Source: a virus | Direction: 5' to 3' (one strand) | Length of the DNA stretch: 25,008 nt | Virus record (IMG/VR): IMGVR_UViG_3300044294_000224 | Span: 1-25,008 of that record | Shown: one piece after another, positions 8,738 through 14,984 of the stretch | Layout: each line of letters starts with the position of its first letter | Numbering within the stretch: the first letter of the stretch is position 1 | The notes under the pieces: model-generated | Told to the model about the DNA's origin: nothing | The model's input: only the letters and a program-made list of their open reading frames with translations | Databases searched by the model: none | Position numbers and translations under genes: made by a program

Positions 8738-9537
8738 TTTATAACATCACTTACCAAAGCCATTAAATCTGTACCTTTAATTTTAAATAAATCTTTTACC
8801 TCTTTTCTATTAATTATTTGTTTTAATATATCTAAATCACTTGATTTTTTACGTTCAGATGGAGTCATTTTAGAAAGCTTATCAACTTTTTTTGTAATTC
8901 CGGTTTTAAGTGTTTTATATTTTTCTTCTTGTGCCGCAGTAAGTTTACCGGCATGAGTAGCACTACCTTTAACAGTTTTTTCTCCCTTTTTTAAATCAGC
9001 TTGTGATGGCTCTTTATCATCATCTGATGTGTCTTCGGGGTCTGGTCTGCCATATGTATCTTCTATTTCTATATCTTCGTCTTCTGGTTTTGTTTTTCTA
9101 CCAAGTCTTTCACCTTTTTTATCCTCTTCTGATTTTTTAGTTGCTATATTTAGATTTGGTTTTCTACCACGTTGACTTAATTCTCTTTCACCTTTAACTA
9201 AATCTATAAATTGATTTAATTGATTATCAAAAAGTGATTCTCCACCTAATGCTGTTTTTACATCTGAGTCTGATTTAATTGCTTGCCTCAAATCTGATTT
9301 AGCTAATTTAGATTTATTTTTTATAACTGCTTCAATAGCAGTTTTTAAATCACCAGTAATTTTAGCCATTTCAGTTAAATTACCTTTATCTTCTTGTGTA
9401 ATTTTAGGAGCGTTAGGATCAAACTGATAACCTATTTTTTTACCAGTAAGCTCTCTTGCTACATTAGGGTCACTAGTAACAGTTAATTCAGCTAAAATGA
9501 TTTCTTTAATATATTGTTTTAATTCCGATATTTTCAT
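8734..9537 (-). CDS. Charged leader-bearing protein with AT-hook-like motifs
   Basis: The product has 267 residues from the ATG at 9537-9535. I chose this start over an in-frame ATG nine codons upstream because that one lies across the ATATTTATAAT element and breaks the leader. The N terminus MKISELKQYIKEIILAELT is a clear copy of the shared amphipathic leader, with L-A-E. A helical segment follows, then a low-complexity acidic and basic middle with RGRKP and LGRKTKP, which look like AT-hook cores, and an acidic stretch (EDEDIEIEDTYGRPDPEDTS). The end is helical. DNA binding inside the head is a plausible role, but this is inference. The gene sits just before the packaging genes, so a small-terminase-like adaptor cannot be excluded. 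Confidence 0.78.
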   Translation of the reverse strand: MKISELKQYIKEIILAELTVTSDPNVARELTGKKIGYQFDPNAPKITQEDKGNLTEMAKITGDLKTAIEAVIKNKSKLAKSDLRQAIKSDSDVKTALGGESLFDNQLNQFIDLVKGERELSQRGRKPNLNIATKKSEEDKKGERLGRKTKPEDEDIEIEDTYGRPDPEDTSDDDKEPSQADLKKGEKTVKGSATHAGKLTAAQEEKYKTLKTGITKKVDKLSKMTPSERKKSSDLDILKQIINRKEVKDLFKIKGTDLMALVSDVIK

Positions 9538-9567
9538 ATTTATGTTTTTATTATAAATATGCATTTT

Positions 9568-10098
9568 TTAGGAAAGAACATGTTTTACAACTTGCTTAAT
9601 ACGTTCTTCAGTTGAGCCTGATATTTCTATAATATTTTTAGCACGATGTCCATGTAATCTTAACATATATGAAATAGTATTATCTATTTGTTCTCTATAT
9701 TGCTCATTAGTTTCCCTAATACCATTATCTTCTATTTCTACTCCTTGAGGAGAAACATAAAATATGTAATCATATTCTTCTATTAAGAATTTAGCTACAT
9801 TTTCAAATGTTTCTTTTTCATAAGGAGTCATAGAATTAGAACAATGACTAAAGGCCATTACATCAATAACTGTTCTGTCTGTTATAATGTAATCATTCAT
9901 TAATTCAGCAGAACGCTCAGCTAAAAATATTAACTGCCCTTTAAGTGTTGAATCTGTGTTCAATGGAATACCTAAACTATTTAAATATTTTGAACGTTCA
10001 GTAGCGAAATTGTAATGTTGAAATGATGGATGCTCTTTCAAAGTATTAACTAACGTGGTCTTCCCACATGACATAGTTCCACAAAAACCTATTTTCAT
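9568..10098 (-). CDS. P-loop ATPase/kinase-like protein (AAA_28 or NadR-kinase type)
   Basis: The product has 176 residues. It starts MKIGFCGTMSCGKTTLVNTL, with a Walker A P-loop GTMSCGKT at residues 7-14. TDRTVIDVMAF is in the usual place of the kinase Asp-Arg motif, and YDYIFYVSPQG is a core beta strand. Size and motifs match small nucleoside- or nucleotide-kinase-like proteins related to the C-terminal kinase of NadR (AAA_28). The substrate is unknown; a role in nucleotide or NAD precursor metabolism is possible. It lies immediately after a strong terminator, so it probably begins the transcription unit that leads into packaging genes. An A/T element precedes the start. Confidence 0.85.
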   Translation of the reverse strand: MKIGFCGTMSCGKTTLVNTLKEHPSFQHYNFATERSKYLNSLGIPLNTDSTLKGQLIFLAERSAELMNDYIITDRTVIDVMAFSHCSNSMTPYEKETFENVAKFLIEEYDYIFYVSPQGVEIEDNGIRETNEQYREQIDNTISYMLRLHGHRAKNIIEISGSTEERIKQVVKHVLS

Positions 10099-10107
10099 AT
10101 TATAATA

Positions 10108-10137
10108 TTTTTGGGTATAAATATAAAAAAGAAAGCT
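10108..10137. repeat. 30-bp dispersed repeat, copy 1
   Basis: This copy differs from the one at 10948-10977 at one position (T at 10116 versus C at 10956). It covers the A/T element, the T-run and the 3' half-stem of the terminator, so it spans a gene boundary. The terminator stem is complete here. Confidence 0.85.
10116..10125 (-). promoter_or_regulatory. A/T-rich pre-start element before the P-loop kinase gene
   Basis: The coding strand reads TATATTTATA 17 bases upstream of the ATG. It directly follows a terminator, so this copy is the best candidate for a promoter or for a leader signal of a new transcript. The same element recurs before at least eleven other starts in the window. Confidence 0.4.
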
Positions 10138-10153
10138 TGGTTTTCCAAGCTTT
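10125..10153 (-). terminator. Intrinsic terminator after the 152-residue gene
   Basis: On the minus strand there is a perfect 9-bp stem AAAGCTTGG/CCAAGCTTT with an AAAA loop, then C and a run of T. It lies 34 bases past the stop at 10187 and separates the accessory block from the P-loop kinase and packaging unit. Confidence 0.85.
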
Positions 10154-10186
10154 ACTTTAAGTGATTTTTATATATAGTTTAAATTT

Positions 10187-10645
10187 TTAAATATCATATC
10201 CTCCTCTTATAGAAACAGAAAATATATGTTTTTTATTTTCTTTTCCTTTATATGTTACTGTTGTTTCTCTAAAAGATTGTCCTGGTCCTCCGTAAGTGTA
10301 CCCCCCAATATTAGATTGAAGATTTTCTTTAAATTCTTCTACTGCATTCTTACCTGTGTATCCGCCAAGATCATTAAGACCAAATTCTAATTCGAATTCT
10401 AAATAATATGTTCCTTCTTCATCAGGGCCATGTGTAAATTTTATAGAATCTTTGTTAATAGATTTATATAAATCTGATTCTTCTGATACGGTATCTTTGA
10501 CAATTTGGGTTGCTAATTCTTGATTAGCATTGTTTTTTGGTTCAAAATTAGATAATCTTTTTTCAGCATCAGTATTTTTATCTTCATTAATAATGCCAGC
10601 AAGCTTTTGCATTCTTCTAAATTCCTCAGATAATATTTGTTTCAT
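10187..10645 (-). CDS. Leader-bearing protein of unknown function
   Basis: The product has 152 residues. The N terminus MKQILSEEFRRMQKLAGIIN carries the second leader type, RRMQKLAGI, followed by an I-N-E tripeptide. The same motif appears at the C terminus of the 130-residue protein at 20565-20957 (RRLQRIAGL). After a charged linker, residues 60-152 form an alternating strand pattern (TYYLEFELEFGLNDLGGY, TVTYKGKENKKHIFSVSIRG). This suggests a small alpha/beta domain that I do not recognise. Cleavage after I-N-E would release a mature protein of about 131 residues. A packaged internal protein is the inference. Confidence 0.75.
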   Translation of the reverse strand: MKQILSEEFRRMQKLAGIINEDKNTDAEKRLSNFEPKNNANQELATQIVKDTVSEESDLYKSINKDSIKFTHGPDEEGTYYLEFELEFGLNDLGGYTGKNAVEEFKENLQSNIGGYTYGGPGQSFRETTVTYKGKENKKHIFSVSIRGGYDI

Positions 10646-10678
10646 AATTTAAATATTTGTTTGATTATACATATTAAA

Positions 10679-10708
10679 AAAAAAATAAAAAACGATATTT
10701 TTAATATC
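10679..10708 (-). terminator. Weak intrinsic terminator after the 80-residue gene
   Basis: The minus strand shows GATATT-AAA-AATATC, a 6-bp A/T-rich stem overlapping the stop codon, followed by a long T-rich run. The stem is weak, but the T tract is long. Confidence 0.55.
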
Positions 10709-10943
10709 TACTTGTTCCTGTAACGCTAGGTTTTTTGTACCACGGAAGACCTTCTCTATCTTTTAATGCAGCATTCCATTCTTTTTCTGTTTTCTTAAAA
10801 CCATAAATATAATATTCACGTTTGCGCATATTGCCTTCGGGTATTAAAGCCGGGCCGTCCCAATTGTGAAGCTTGCCATCCCATATGTATGCTATTGTGC
10901 CATCAGCTTTAGTGAGTTTTTTGGTAGGTTCCCATTTTTCCAT
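10701..10943 (-). CDS. Conserved small phage protein (WDGPAL-type)
   Basis: The product has 80 residues, starting MEKWEPTKKLTKADGTIAYI. The motifs WDGKLHNWDGPALIPEG, REYYIYGFKKTEKEW and DREGLPWYKK recur in an unnamed protein common in aquatic T4-like phages. Function is unknown. A longer in-frame start at 11030 would add a hydrophobic N terminus but overlaps the dehydrogenase gene. The ATG at 10943-10941 follows the A/T element at normal spacing, so I use it. A weak terminator overlaps its stop. Confidence 0.82.
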   Translation of the reverse strand: MEKWEPTKKLTKADGTIAYIWDGKLHNWDGPALIPEGNMRKREYYIYGFKKTEKEWNAALKDREGLPWYKKPSVTGTSRY

Positions 10944-10947
10944 AGTG

Positions 10948-10977
10948 TTTTTGGGCATAAATATAAAAAAGAAAGCT
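10948..10977. repeat. 30-bp dispersed repeat, copy 2 (truncated terminator)
   Basis: This copy matches 10108-10137 with one mismatch. It keeps the T-run and the 3' half of a terminator stem but lacks the 5' arm, which is replaced by the end of the dehydrogenase fragment seven bases away. Confidence 0.85.
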
Positions 10978-10983
10978 AAATAT

Positions 10984-11814
10984 TTAAGAATTTTGAAGAA
11001 TCGAAGAAGCCACATAAATACCATGAGCACCTGAAACTGTTATACCACGAGCTGATAAAGCATCACCTACAAAGTGCACATTTGGGTATTTAGTTAATGA
11101 CAAATCGTTGTAATTTACAAGAGGCTCTGGACTTAGATATTTTACCTCAGGGATATATATCCCCCAATCATCTTTTAGTGTTGGGAATACTTTTTTCATA
11201 TCGTAAATAAAATCTGTAATATAATCAAAATATCCCTTAAAGGCTTCAATTACTTTGCTTAACTCTGTTAATCTTATAACGCGAACAGGATTATTTTCAG
11301 AAGTAAACGATGGTTGTCTAAAACCAGGACTATAATATAGACCGGCTTTGTATAAAAAGCCTTCTCCAGTAGGAGAATGTGAAGGCGGGATATTTACAGA
11401 AACATTACATTGGTTAACAACGTTGCGTGACCATTCAAATGGATCTTCAATACCATTAATTTCCATCAAAATACCAAAATTGGTCATATCGTTTTTGTAT
11501 TTTGGGTCTTTTTTAGCATGCCCGTTGTAACTATAGTCGCCGTATGTTTCTTCTACGGCAACATAAGCTGCATTATTGTTTGTACAAAAAGAGCGAAGTG
11601 AAACGCCTTTATCTTCAAATTTTCTATAAAGTTTGAAATCATATGATATATCGATTAGTTTTTGGAAATGGTGTTGGGGTGCTTCAAAACGGACTCCCAA
11701 CTGGACACTCTTTGGCTCAGTAGGTAAATCATATTTTTTAGCTAATTTAGCTGAAAAATTAATTCCAGTTTTTCCTGTTCCTACAATACACGTGTCAAAT
11801 TTTATTTTTCTCAT
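10984..11814 (-). CDS. FAD-dependent dehydrogenase, C-terminal fragment
   Basis: The product has 276 residues. It picks up a COG2509-type NAD(FAD)-utilising dehydrogenase partway through. The start IKFDTCIVGTGKTGINFSAK is the internal 'A-x-G-x-x-G' segment. RFEAPQHHFQ, RSFCTNNNAAYVAVEETYGD and the FAD-closing HFVGDALSARGITVSGAHGI follow in family order. The first half is encoded separately at 12523-13050, and the two products together cover one full-length enzyme of about 450 residues without obvious overlap. It could work as a two-chain enzyme or be a relic; the conserved FAD-contacting residues look intact. The MR start is probably newly acquired. Confidence 0.85.
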   Translation of the reverse strand: MRKIKFDTCIVGTGKTGINFSAKLAKKYDLPTEPKSVQLGVRFEAPQHHFQKLIDISYDFKLYRKFEDKGVSLRSFCTNNNAAYVAVEETYGDYSYNGHAKKDPKYKNDMTNFGILMEINGIEDPFEWSRNVVNQCNVSVNIPPSHSPTGEGFLYKAGLYYSPGFRQPSFTSENNPVRVIRLTELSKVIEAFKGYFDYITDFIYDMKKVFPTLKDDWGIYIPEVKYLSPEPLVNYNDLSLTKYPNVHFVGDALSARGITVSGAHGIYVASSILQNS

Positions 11815-11874
11815 ATTAATTGTTTTTATATTTCCATATATTAATAAAACTCATTTTGTATCATAACTTTTATT

Positions 11875-12501
11875 TTAAATGTCTAACATTTTTAATTCTC
11901 CTTTTGAATTATAACCAAAATTTTCATCATTTATATCTTTTTCTATTTTTGAACCCCATGAAATATTCTTTACATTTTGAAGTAAGGGATACCAATTTTT
12001 TATTAAAGAATTATATAAATTACTTGGTAGTTCTTTTTGTAATTGAGATTTTAATTCATTATCATCTAAATTATTATATATCAATTGACTCATCTTAGAA
12101 TTATACCAATTAGGTCCTTTAATTCGAGGTCTTTGAACTAATTTAGCAATATATTGGTTTTTAGGTGGAATTTCTGATGATTGGGAGAATAAATATTCTT
12201 TACATTCCCACATTTCTGAGGATGCTTTTCTATCGTCTAATTTTTCTAAAATAGCGTAATTATATCCCATATAATAAACTTTTGGAAAAACATCAGGATA
12301 TTCAGTAAATATTTTTAAATTATCTCCTATCTCTCCTTCCCCACTATAATTAAATTTAATTACTTTATCTTTATCATAATCATAAACTTTATGTTGTCCT
12401 CCTTTACCATATTCAGATCCTATTAAATCTTTATCATATATTTCATTTAATACCTTACTAATTTCTTCTTTAATTAGTTGTATTAATTTAGATTTTTTCA
12501 T
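11875..12501 (-). CDS. Kinase-like protein with capsid-leader-like N terminus
   Basis: The product has 208 residues. Residues 1-20, MKKSKLIQLIKEEISKVLNE, form the shared leader ending L-N-E. Then comes a protein-kinase-like core: a glycine loop YGKGGQHKVY (31-40), a strand VIKF with the presumed ATP-contacting Lys49, a hinge-like LEKLD, and near the end KDINDENFG, where Asp189 and Asn194 match the kinase catalytic loop D-x4-N. The protein stops right after LKMLDI, the DFG-equivalent position, so the activation segment and C-lobe helices are missing. Such minimal kinase-like folds occur in T4-like marine phages. The gene separates the two halves of the dehydrogenase. It may be a packaged effector modifying host proteins or small molecules (inference). 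Confidence 0.72.
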   Translation of the reverse strand: MKKSKLIQLIKEEISKVLNEIYDKDLIGSEYGKGGQHKVYDYDKDKVIKFNYSGEGEIGDNLKIFTEYPDVFPKVYYMGYNYAILEKLDDRKASSEMWECKEYLFSQSSEIPPKNQYIAKLVQRPRIKGPNWYNSKMSQLIYNNLDDNELKSQLQKELPSNLYNSLIKNWYPLLQNVKNISWGSKIEKDINDENFGYNSKGELKMLDI

Positions 12502-12514
12502 AATTGTGTTTTAA

Positions 12515-12524
12515 TATAAATATT
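12515..12524 (-). promoter_or_regulatory. A/T-rich pre-start element before the kinase-like gene
   Basis: The coding strand reads AATATTTATA, overlapping the stop codon of the dehydrogenase N-terminal fragment and lying 13 bases before the ATG. It belongs to the recurring family of start-proximal elements. Confidence 0.35.
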
Positions 12525-13050
12525 AATCTTCTAATATTACCTCTCCAGTTTCAAAATCAATATTATCCACTTTAGTTTCCCAAATAAATTGTACACCTTT
12601 AGATACTAAATAATCATACCATCTTTTTCCTATTTCGTGAAGATAATCTGTGCCAATATGATATACTCCAAATAAACGTAAACCAAAATAGGGCTTAATA
12701 AAATCTGGTTCTTCGGTAGGGTTGGAGTACATAATTTTAGATGGATCAGGATGAAATCGTTTCCATGTTTCTATAACTTCATCCATCAATTGGTATGCTT
12801 TTTCTTCACCACAATATTTTGATAATTGACCACCAATCATATGATGATAGGTTAATTTACCATCAGAGAACCCTCCACTCCCTAGCCATCCTGACATTAC
12901 TTCTTCCGGTTTACGTTGGTATGGGTTTTTTCCCATATCAATGATAGTAATAAGTTCTCCAGGGTAGCCATTATCTATTAATTTTGTTACAGCATGCGCT
13001 CCTGCTACTCCTCCTCCAATAATTACAATTTTTTTAGTATATTTATTCAT
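12523..13050 (-). CDS. FAD-dependent dehydrogenase, N-terminal fragment
   Basis: The product has 175 residues from MNKYTKKIVIIGGGVAGAHA, a Rossmann FAD-binding motif GGGVAGAHA with the strand ending in an acidic residue (IIDMG). LGSGGFSDGKLTYHHMIGGQ is the typical next motif of the COG2509 family. It ends at NIDFETGEVILED, inside the hairpin where the C-terminal fragment (10984-11814) resumes. I chose the ATG at 13050 because an upstream in-frame ATG lies inside the endonuclease gene. The break between halves is filled by the 208-residue kinase-like gene. The substrate is unknown; it may be a phage-carried metabolic gene. Confidence 0.85.
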   Translation of the reverse strand: MNKYTKKIVIIGGGVAGAHAVTKLIDNGYPGELITIIDMGKNPYQRKPEEVMSGWLGSGGFSDGKLTYHHMIGGQLSKYCGEEKAYQLMDEVIETWKRFHPDPSKIMYSNPTEEPDFIKPYFGLRLFGVYHIGTDYLHEIGKRWYDYLVSKGVQFIWETKVDNIDFETGEVILED

Positions 13051-13051
13051 A

Positions 13052-13411
13052 TTATTTATATTTCCATTTATATCCAAAAGCTGTTTTTTGTCTCCCTAAT
13101 ATACAATCCTTTATTTGAGAAGTCACGTTACTTTTTTTATTTGTTTGTTCTTTTATCCATACAGCAGCTTGTCCTTTGCTTTCCCATTCTTTAATAATAT
13201 TATTTTCTAAATCACATTGCCAAACCGGTTTAGCTTGTTTACGTTTTGCTATCCCCATTGCTATTTTATGGGATTCTGAGAATGGTTTTGGTTTTCCTTT
13301 ATTGTTTTGACTAATTTTTTGCTTGATTTCATCTGTATAATATTGAGAATGATTTCTTTCTCTTAAAGTTTTACTTATTTTTTCACCCGTTCCAGGGCGT
13401 GGTCCTTTCAT
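13052..13411 (-). CDS. GIY-YIG homing endonuclease, C-terminal DNA-binding part (frameshifted)
   Basis: 119 residues are read from an internal Met, but coding clearly continues upstream in this frame to the G run at 13446-13452 (GGPSNYTEEQKQKMKGPRPG). It carries NUMOD3-like repeats (SQNNKGKPKPFSESHKIAMG) and a NUMOD1/helix-turn-helix region (QAAVWIKEQTNKKSNVTSQI) ending in the usual FGYKW. These parts bind the target DNA of group-I-type homing enzymes. It joins the catalytic fragment at 13408-13701 if one G is added to the run of seven. Translated alone it would be a DNA-binding domain without nuclease. Confidence 0.85.
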   Translation of the reverse strand: MKGPRPGTGEKISKTLRERNHSQYYTDEIKQKISQNNKGKPKPFSESHKIAMGIAKRKQAKPVWQCDLENNIIKEWESKGQAAVWIKEQTNKKSNVTSQIKDCILGRQKTAFGYKWKYK

Positions 13412-13701
13412 TTTTTGTTTTTGTTCTTCAGTATAATTTGAAGGGCCCCCCCTCCATTATTTTTATTTTCTAATTTAAATCCCCAACACCTAAATTGTTC
13501 TATCCAATAACTTTTCCAAAATTTCCAATCTTCAACTTCGTCTATGACATAAGATTGAATATCTAAACCATATGTTTTTCTATGAGAGTGTTTTCTTCGA
13601 GTTGAATCTTTTGTCTTCCCAACATAAAATGGAATCCCGTTTTTTTCTAATATATAAATTTTAATCATGTTGATTTTATTATACATATGTTGAAATTCCA
13701 T
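13408..13701 (-). CDS. GIY-YIG homing endonuclease, catalytic part (frameshifted)
   Basis: 97 residues. The GIY-YIG core reads IYILEKNGIPFYVGKTKDS, then R-rich SRRKHSHRK-like helix residues, and Glu in WIEQFRCWGFKLENKNNGGG, the catalytic Glu position of the family. The frame is lost in seven G and ends as ALQIILKNKNKK. A strong Shine-Dalgarno sequence (GGAGG, 8 bases before the ATG) is present, unlike nearly all other genes in the window, which hints at separate origin. It follows a strong terminator and precedes the dehydrogenase. It is free-standing rather than inside an intron as far as I can see. Confidence 0.87.
   Translation of the reverse strand: MEFQHMYNKINMIKIYILEKNGIPFYVGKTKDSTRRKHSHRKTYGLDIQSYVIDEVEDWKFWKSYWIEQFRCWGFKLENKNNGGGALQIILKNKNKK
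13446..13452 (-). other. Homopolymer frameshift site in GIY-YIG gene 1
   Basis: A run of seven G on the coding strand within the codons of a Gly-rich linker. Eight G would keep one open frame; equivalently, a -1 ribosomal shift would join the frames. Confidence 0.8.
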
Positions 13702-13710
13702 CTGTCCATC

Positions 13711-13717
13711 CTCCGGT
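13711..13717 (-). promoter_or_regulatory. Shine-Dalgarno sequence of GIY-YIG gene 1
   Basis: GGAGG with upstream CC lies 8 bases before the ATG at 13701. It is notable because almost every other start in the window has no such site. Confidence 0.6.
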
Positions 13718-13735
13718 TAATTATTAAAGGTACAT

Positions 13736-13775
13736 AAAAAAAGTGGCGTCTCCAAGTTTATTGGGATGACGCCAC
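13736..13775 (-). terminator. Strong intrinsic terminator, right border of accessory block
   Basis: The stem GTGGCGTC/GACGCCAC (13743-13750 with 13768-13775) is extended by an inner TCCAA/TTGGGA pairing and followed on the minus strand by seven T. It is unusually G+C-rich for this genome and lies 29 bases after the stop at 13805. Confidence 0.9.
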
Positions 13776-13804
13776 AGCTGTCAGTTTTTTTGTTAAGCGA
13801 CCTG

Positions 13805-14080
13805 CTATGAATAGGCCTGTATTTTATATATTTTTAATTTAAGTGTTCCTGTTCCTTTTATAACACGATGATATTCGTGTTTGGGTATAAATATGTGAGA
13901 ATTTAGGGAAGTCGGCAACTGGTTATCAAGTTGTAGTTGCCAATCTGTTTTACCTATGATTTCTACTATTCTTGACTCATTATCCCGATGCCAAAGTAGT
14001 TCTATAGGGTCTATATTTTCGTCAAATTCACGAATAATATAGCTGTCTGTGATTTCTATATCTTTATACGGCTTTGTCAT
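13805..14080 (-). CDS. Conserved small cupin-like phage protein
   Basis: The product has 91 residues, MTKPYKDIEITDSYIIREFD onward. WHRDNESRIVEIIG, TDWQLQLDNQLP, HIFIPKHEYHRVIKGTG and a final KLKIYKI form a beta-rich pattern. The HEYHRVIKGTG segment resembles the strand and turn of single-domain cupins. I recognise a matching unnamed family in aquatic T4-like phages. The ATG at 14080-14078 overlaps the previous gene by 17 bases; the longer in-frame start at 14110 would extend a further 30 bases into that gene. Metal binding and function are unproven. Confidence 0.8.
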   Translation of the reverse strand: MTKPYKDIEITDSYIIREFDENIDPIELLWHRDNESRIVEIIGKTDWQLQLDNQLPTSLNSHIFIPKHEYHRVIKGTGTLKLKIYKIQAYS

Positions 14081-14489
14081 CTGTAATAGGACCACCAACA
14101 ACCCAAGCATCGCAAGTTCGAGCCGCGGCGCATTTAAATTTTAAAAACCTACAATATCCTAATTTACCCGCTTCAATTACATCGAACGGATCTTCTGTGC
14201 CTTCATCGTTGCCTATTCCTTTAGCAATACAATCTAATGTTTTGGTTGTAATATCGAATGCGGCACAATTACCACAGCGGGAAGTTTTAGCTTCTTCTAT
14301 AGAATCAAGCTTCCACATATTAACTTTGGCTTGCCAAAATTTTTCGTTAGGTTGATTTGGATTTAAAGGACCATACCCATATTTGTTTATAGCTTCTTGC
14401 CTGTTTTGTAAGTTCAACTCTATGTTTTGAGTTGGGGATGGGCATTGGTTTAGCTCAGCTTCGTTTAATATGTTAAGCAGTTTTATCAT
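14064..14489 (-). CDS. Conserved Cys-rich phage protein (RCGNCAAF type) with short leader
   Basis: The product has 141 residues. The N terminus MIKLLNILNEAELNQ is a short leader-like helix ending I-L-N-E before Ala, a good Leu-x-Glu processing site. The core has six Cys in fixed spacing: C72/C75 in SRCGNCAAFD, C87 in DCIAKGIG, C113 in LGYCRFLKFKC, C120 and C126 in ARTCDAWVVGG. This is a well-conserved unnamed protein of cyanophages and relatives, and the Cys pattern suggests a metal centre (zinc or Fe-S). The start overlaps the LRR gene's stop (TAATG). Confidence 0.85.
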   Translation of the reverse strand: MIKLLNILNEAELNQCPSPTQNIELNLQNRQEAINKYGYGPLNPNQPNEKFWQAKVNMWKLDSIEEAKTSRCGNCAAFDITTKTLDCIAKGIGNDEGTEDPFDVIEAGKLGYCRFLKFKCAAARTCDAWVVGGPITDDKAV

Positions 14490-14965
14490 TATAAATATAT
14501 GCCTCCTTTTACTTTTATGTTAGAATATTCTGCTTTAAGTTGTTCTTCAGTAGTGTATTTTTTAGATAGTGGGGTATTACTTAAATGTAAACTACCTCCA
14601 ACTGTAAGACCATTTGGAAGTTCTTTGATATTTGTTCCTCTTAAATCTAAATAACCTCCAACTGTAAGATTATCGGGTAATGATTGGATTGGTGTATGAT
14701 TTAAATCTAAATAACCTCCAACTTTAAGATTATCGGGCAGTGATTGGATTGGTGTATGACTTAAATATAAATTACCTCCAACTTTAAGATTATCGGGAAG
14801 TGATTGGATTGGTGTATGACTTAAATCTAAATAACCTTCAACATTTAGATCTTCTTTTGTTAAAGAATCAGGATCATATACCCATTTAACTTTAAAAGGG
14901 ACTTTGTATTGAGGCTTTTTATCCTCAATGAATTTAAATAGGTTATATATAGCTTTAGATTCCAT
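14489..14965 (-). CDS. Leucine-rich-repeat protein
   Basis: The product has 158 residues from MESKAIYNLFKFIEDKKPQY. A helical cap is followed by about five 20-residue repeats of the form GYLDLSHTPIQSLPDNLKVG, the short bacterial LRR type in which Leu-Pro starts the convex side. LRR solenoids bind protein ligands. I chose the ATG at 14965 because an upstream start at 15091 lies inside the ParB-like gene. The three central repeats are nearly identical in DNA, so copy number may vary. A binding partner is not evident; phage surface adsorption or host interaction are options. Confidence 0.82.
   Translation of the reverse strand: MESKAIYNLFKFIEDKKPQYKVPFKVKWVYDPDSLTKEDLNVEGYLDLSHTPIQSLPDNLKVGGNLYLSHTPIQSLPDNLKVGGYLDLNHTPIQSLPDNLTVGGYLDLRGTNIKELPNGLTVGGSLHLSNTPLSKKYTTEEQLKAEYSNIKVKGGIYL
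14581..14846. repeat. 60-bp tandem repeats encoding LRR units
   Basis: Exact 60-base period. Units 14641-14700, 14701-14760 and 14761-14820 differ at only a few bases. 14581-14640 and 14821-14846 are degraded flanking copies. Each unit encodes one 20-residue LRR. Confidence 0.92.
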
Positions 14966-14984
14966 TAAATGTTGAGTAGTTTTA

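Noticed and set aside
10944-11030. Longer start of the 80-residue gene giving a hydrophobic, signal-like N terminus
   Set aside because: It overlaps the dehydrogenase fragment, crosses the A/T element and repeat, and the conserved family begins at MEKWEPTKK.
11820-12098. Plus-strand open frame of 92 codons
   Set aside because: It is antisense to the kinase-like gene, with Leu/Tyr/Phe-rich sequence typical of A/T-rich shadow frames.
11815-12522. Group I or II intron or intein between the dehydrogenase halves
   Set aside because: The kinase-like gene fills almost all of the insert, leaving under 100 bases for intron structure, and no intein splice motifs are present.
14074-14355. Plus-strand open frame of 93 codons
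   Set aside because: It is opposite the conserved Cys-rich gene, whose family match is clear.
14581-14846. CRISPR-like array
   Set aside because: The repeats are contiguous, in frame and encode LRR units; there are no spacers.
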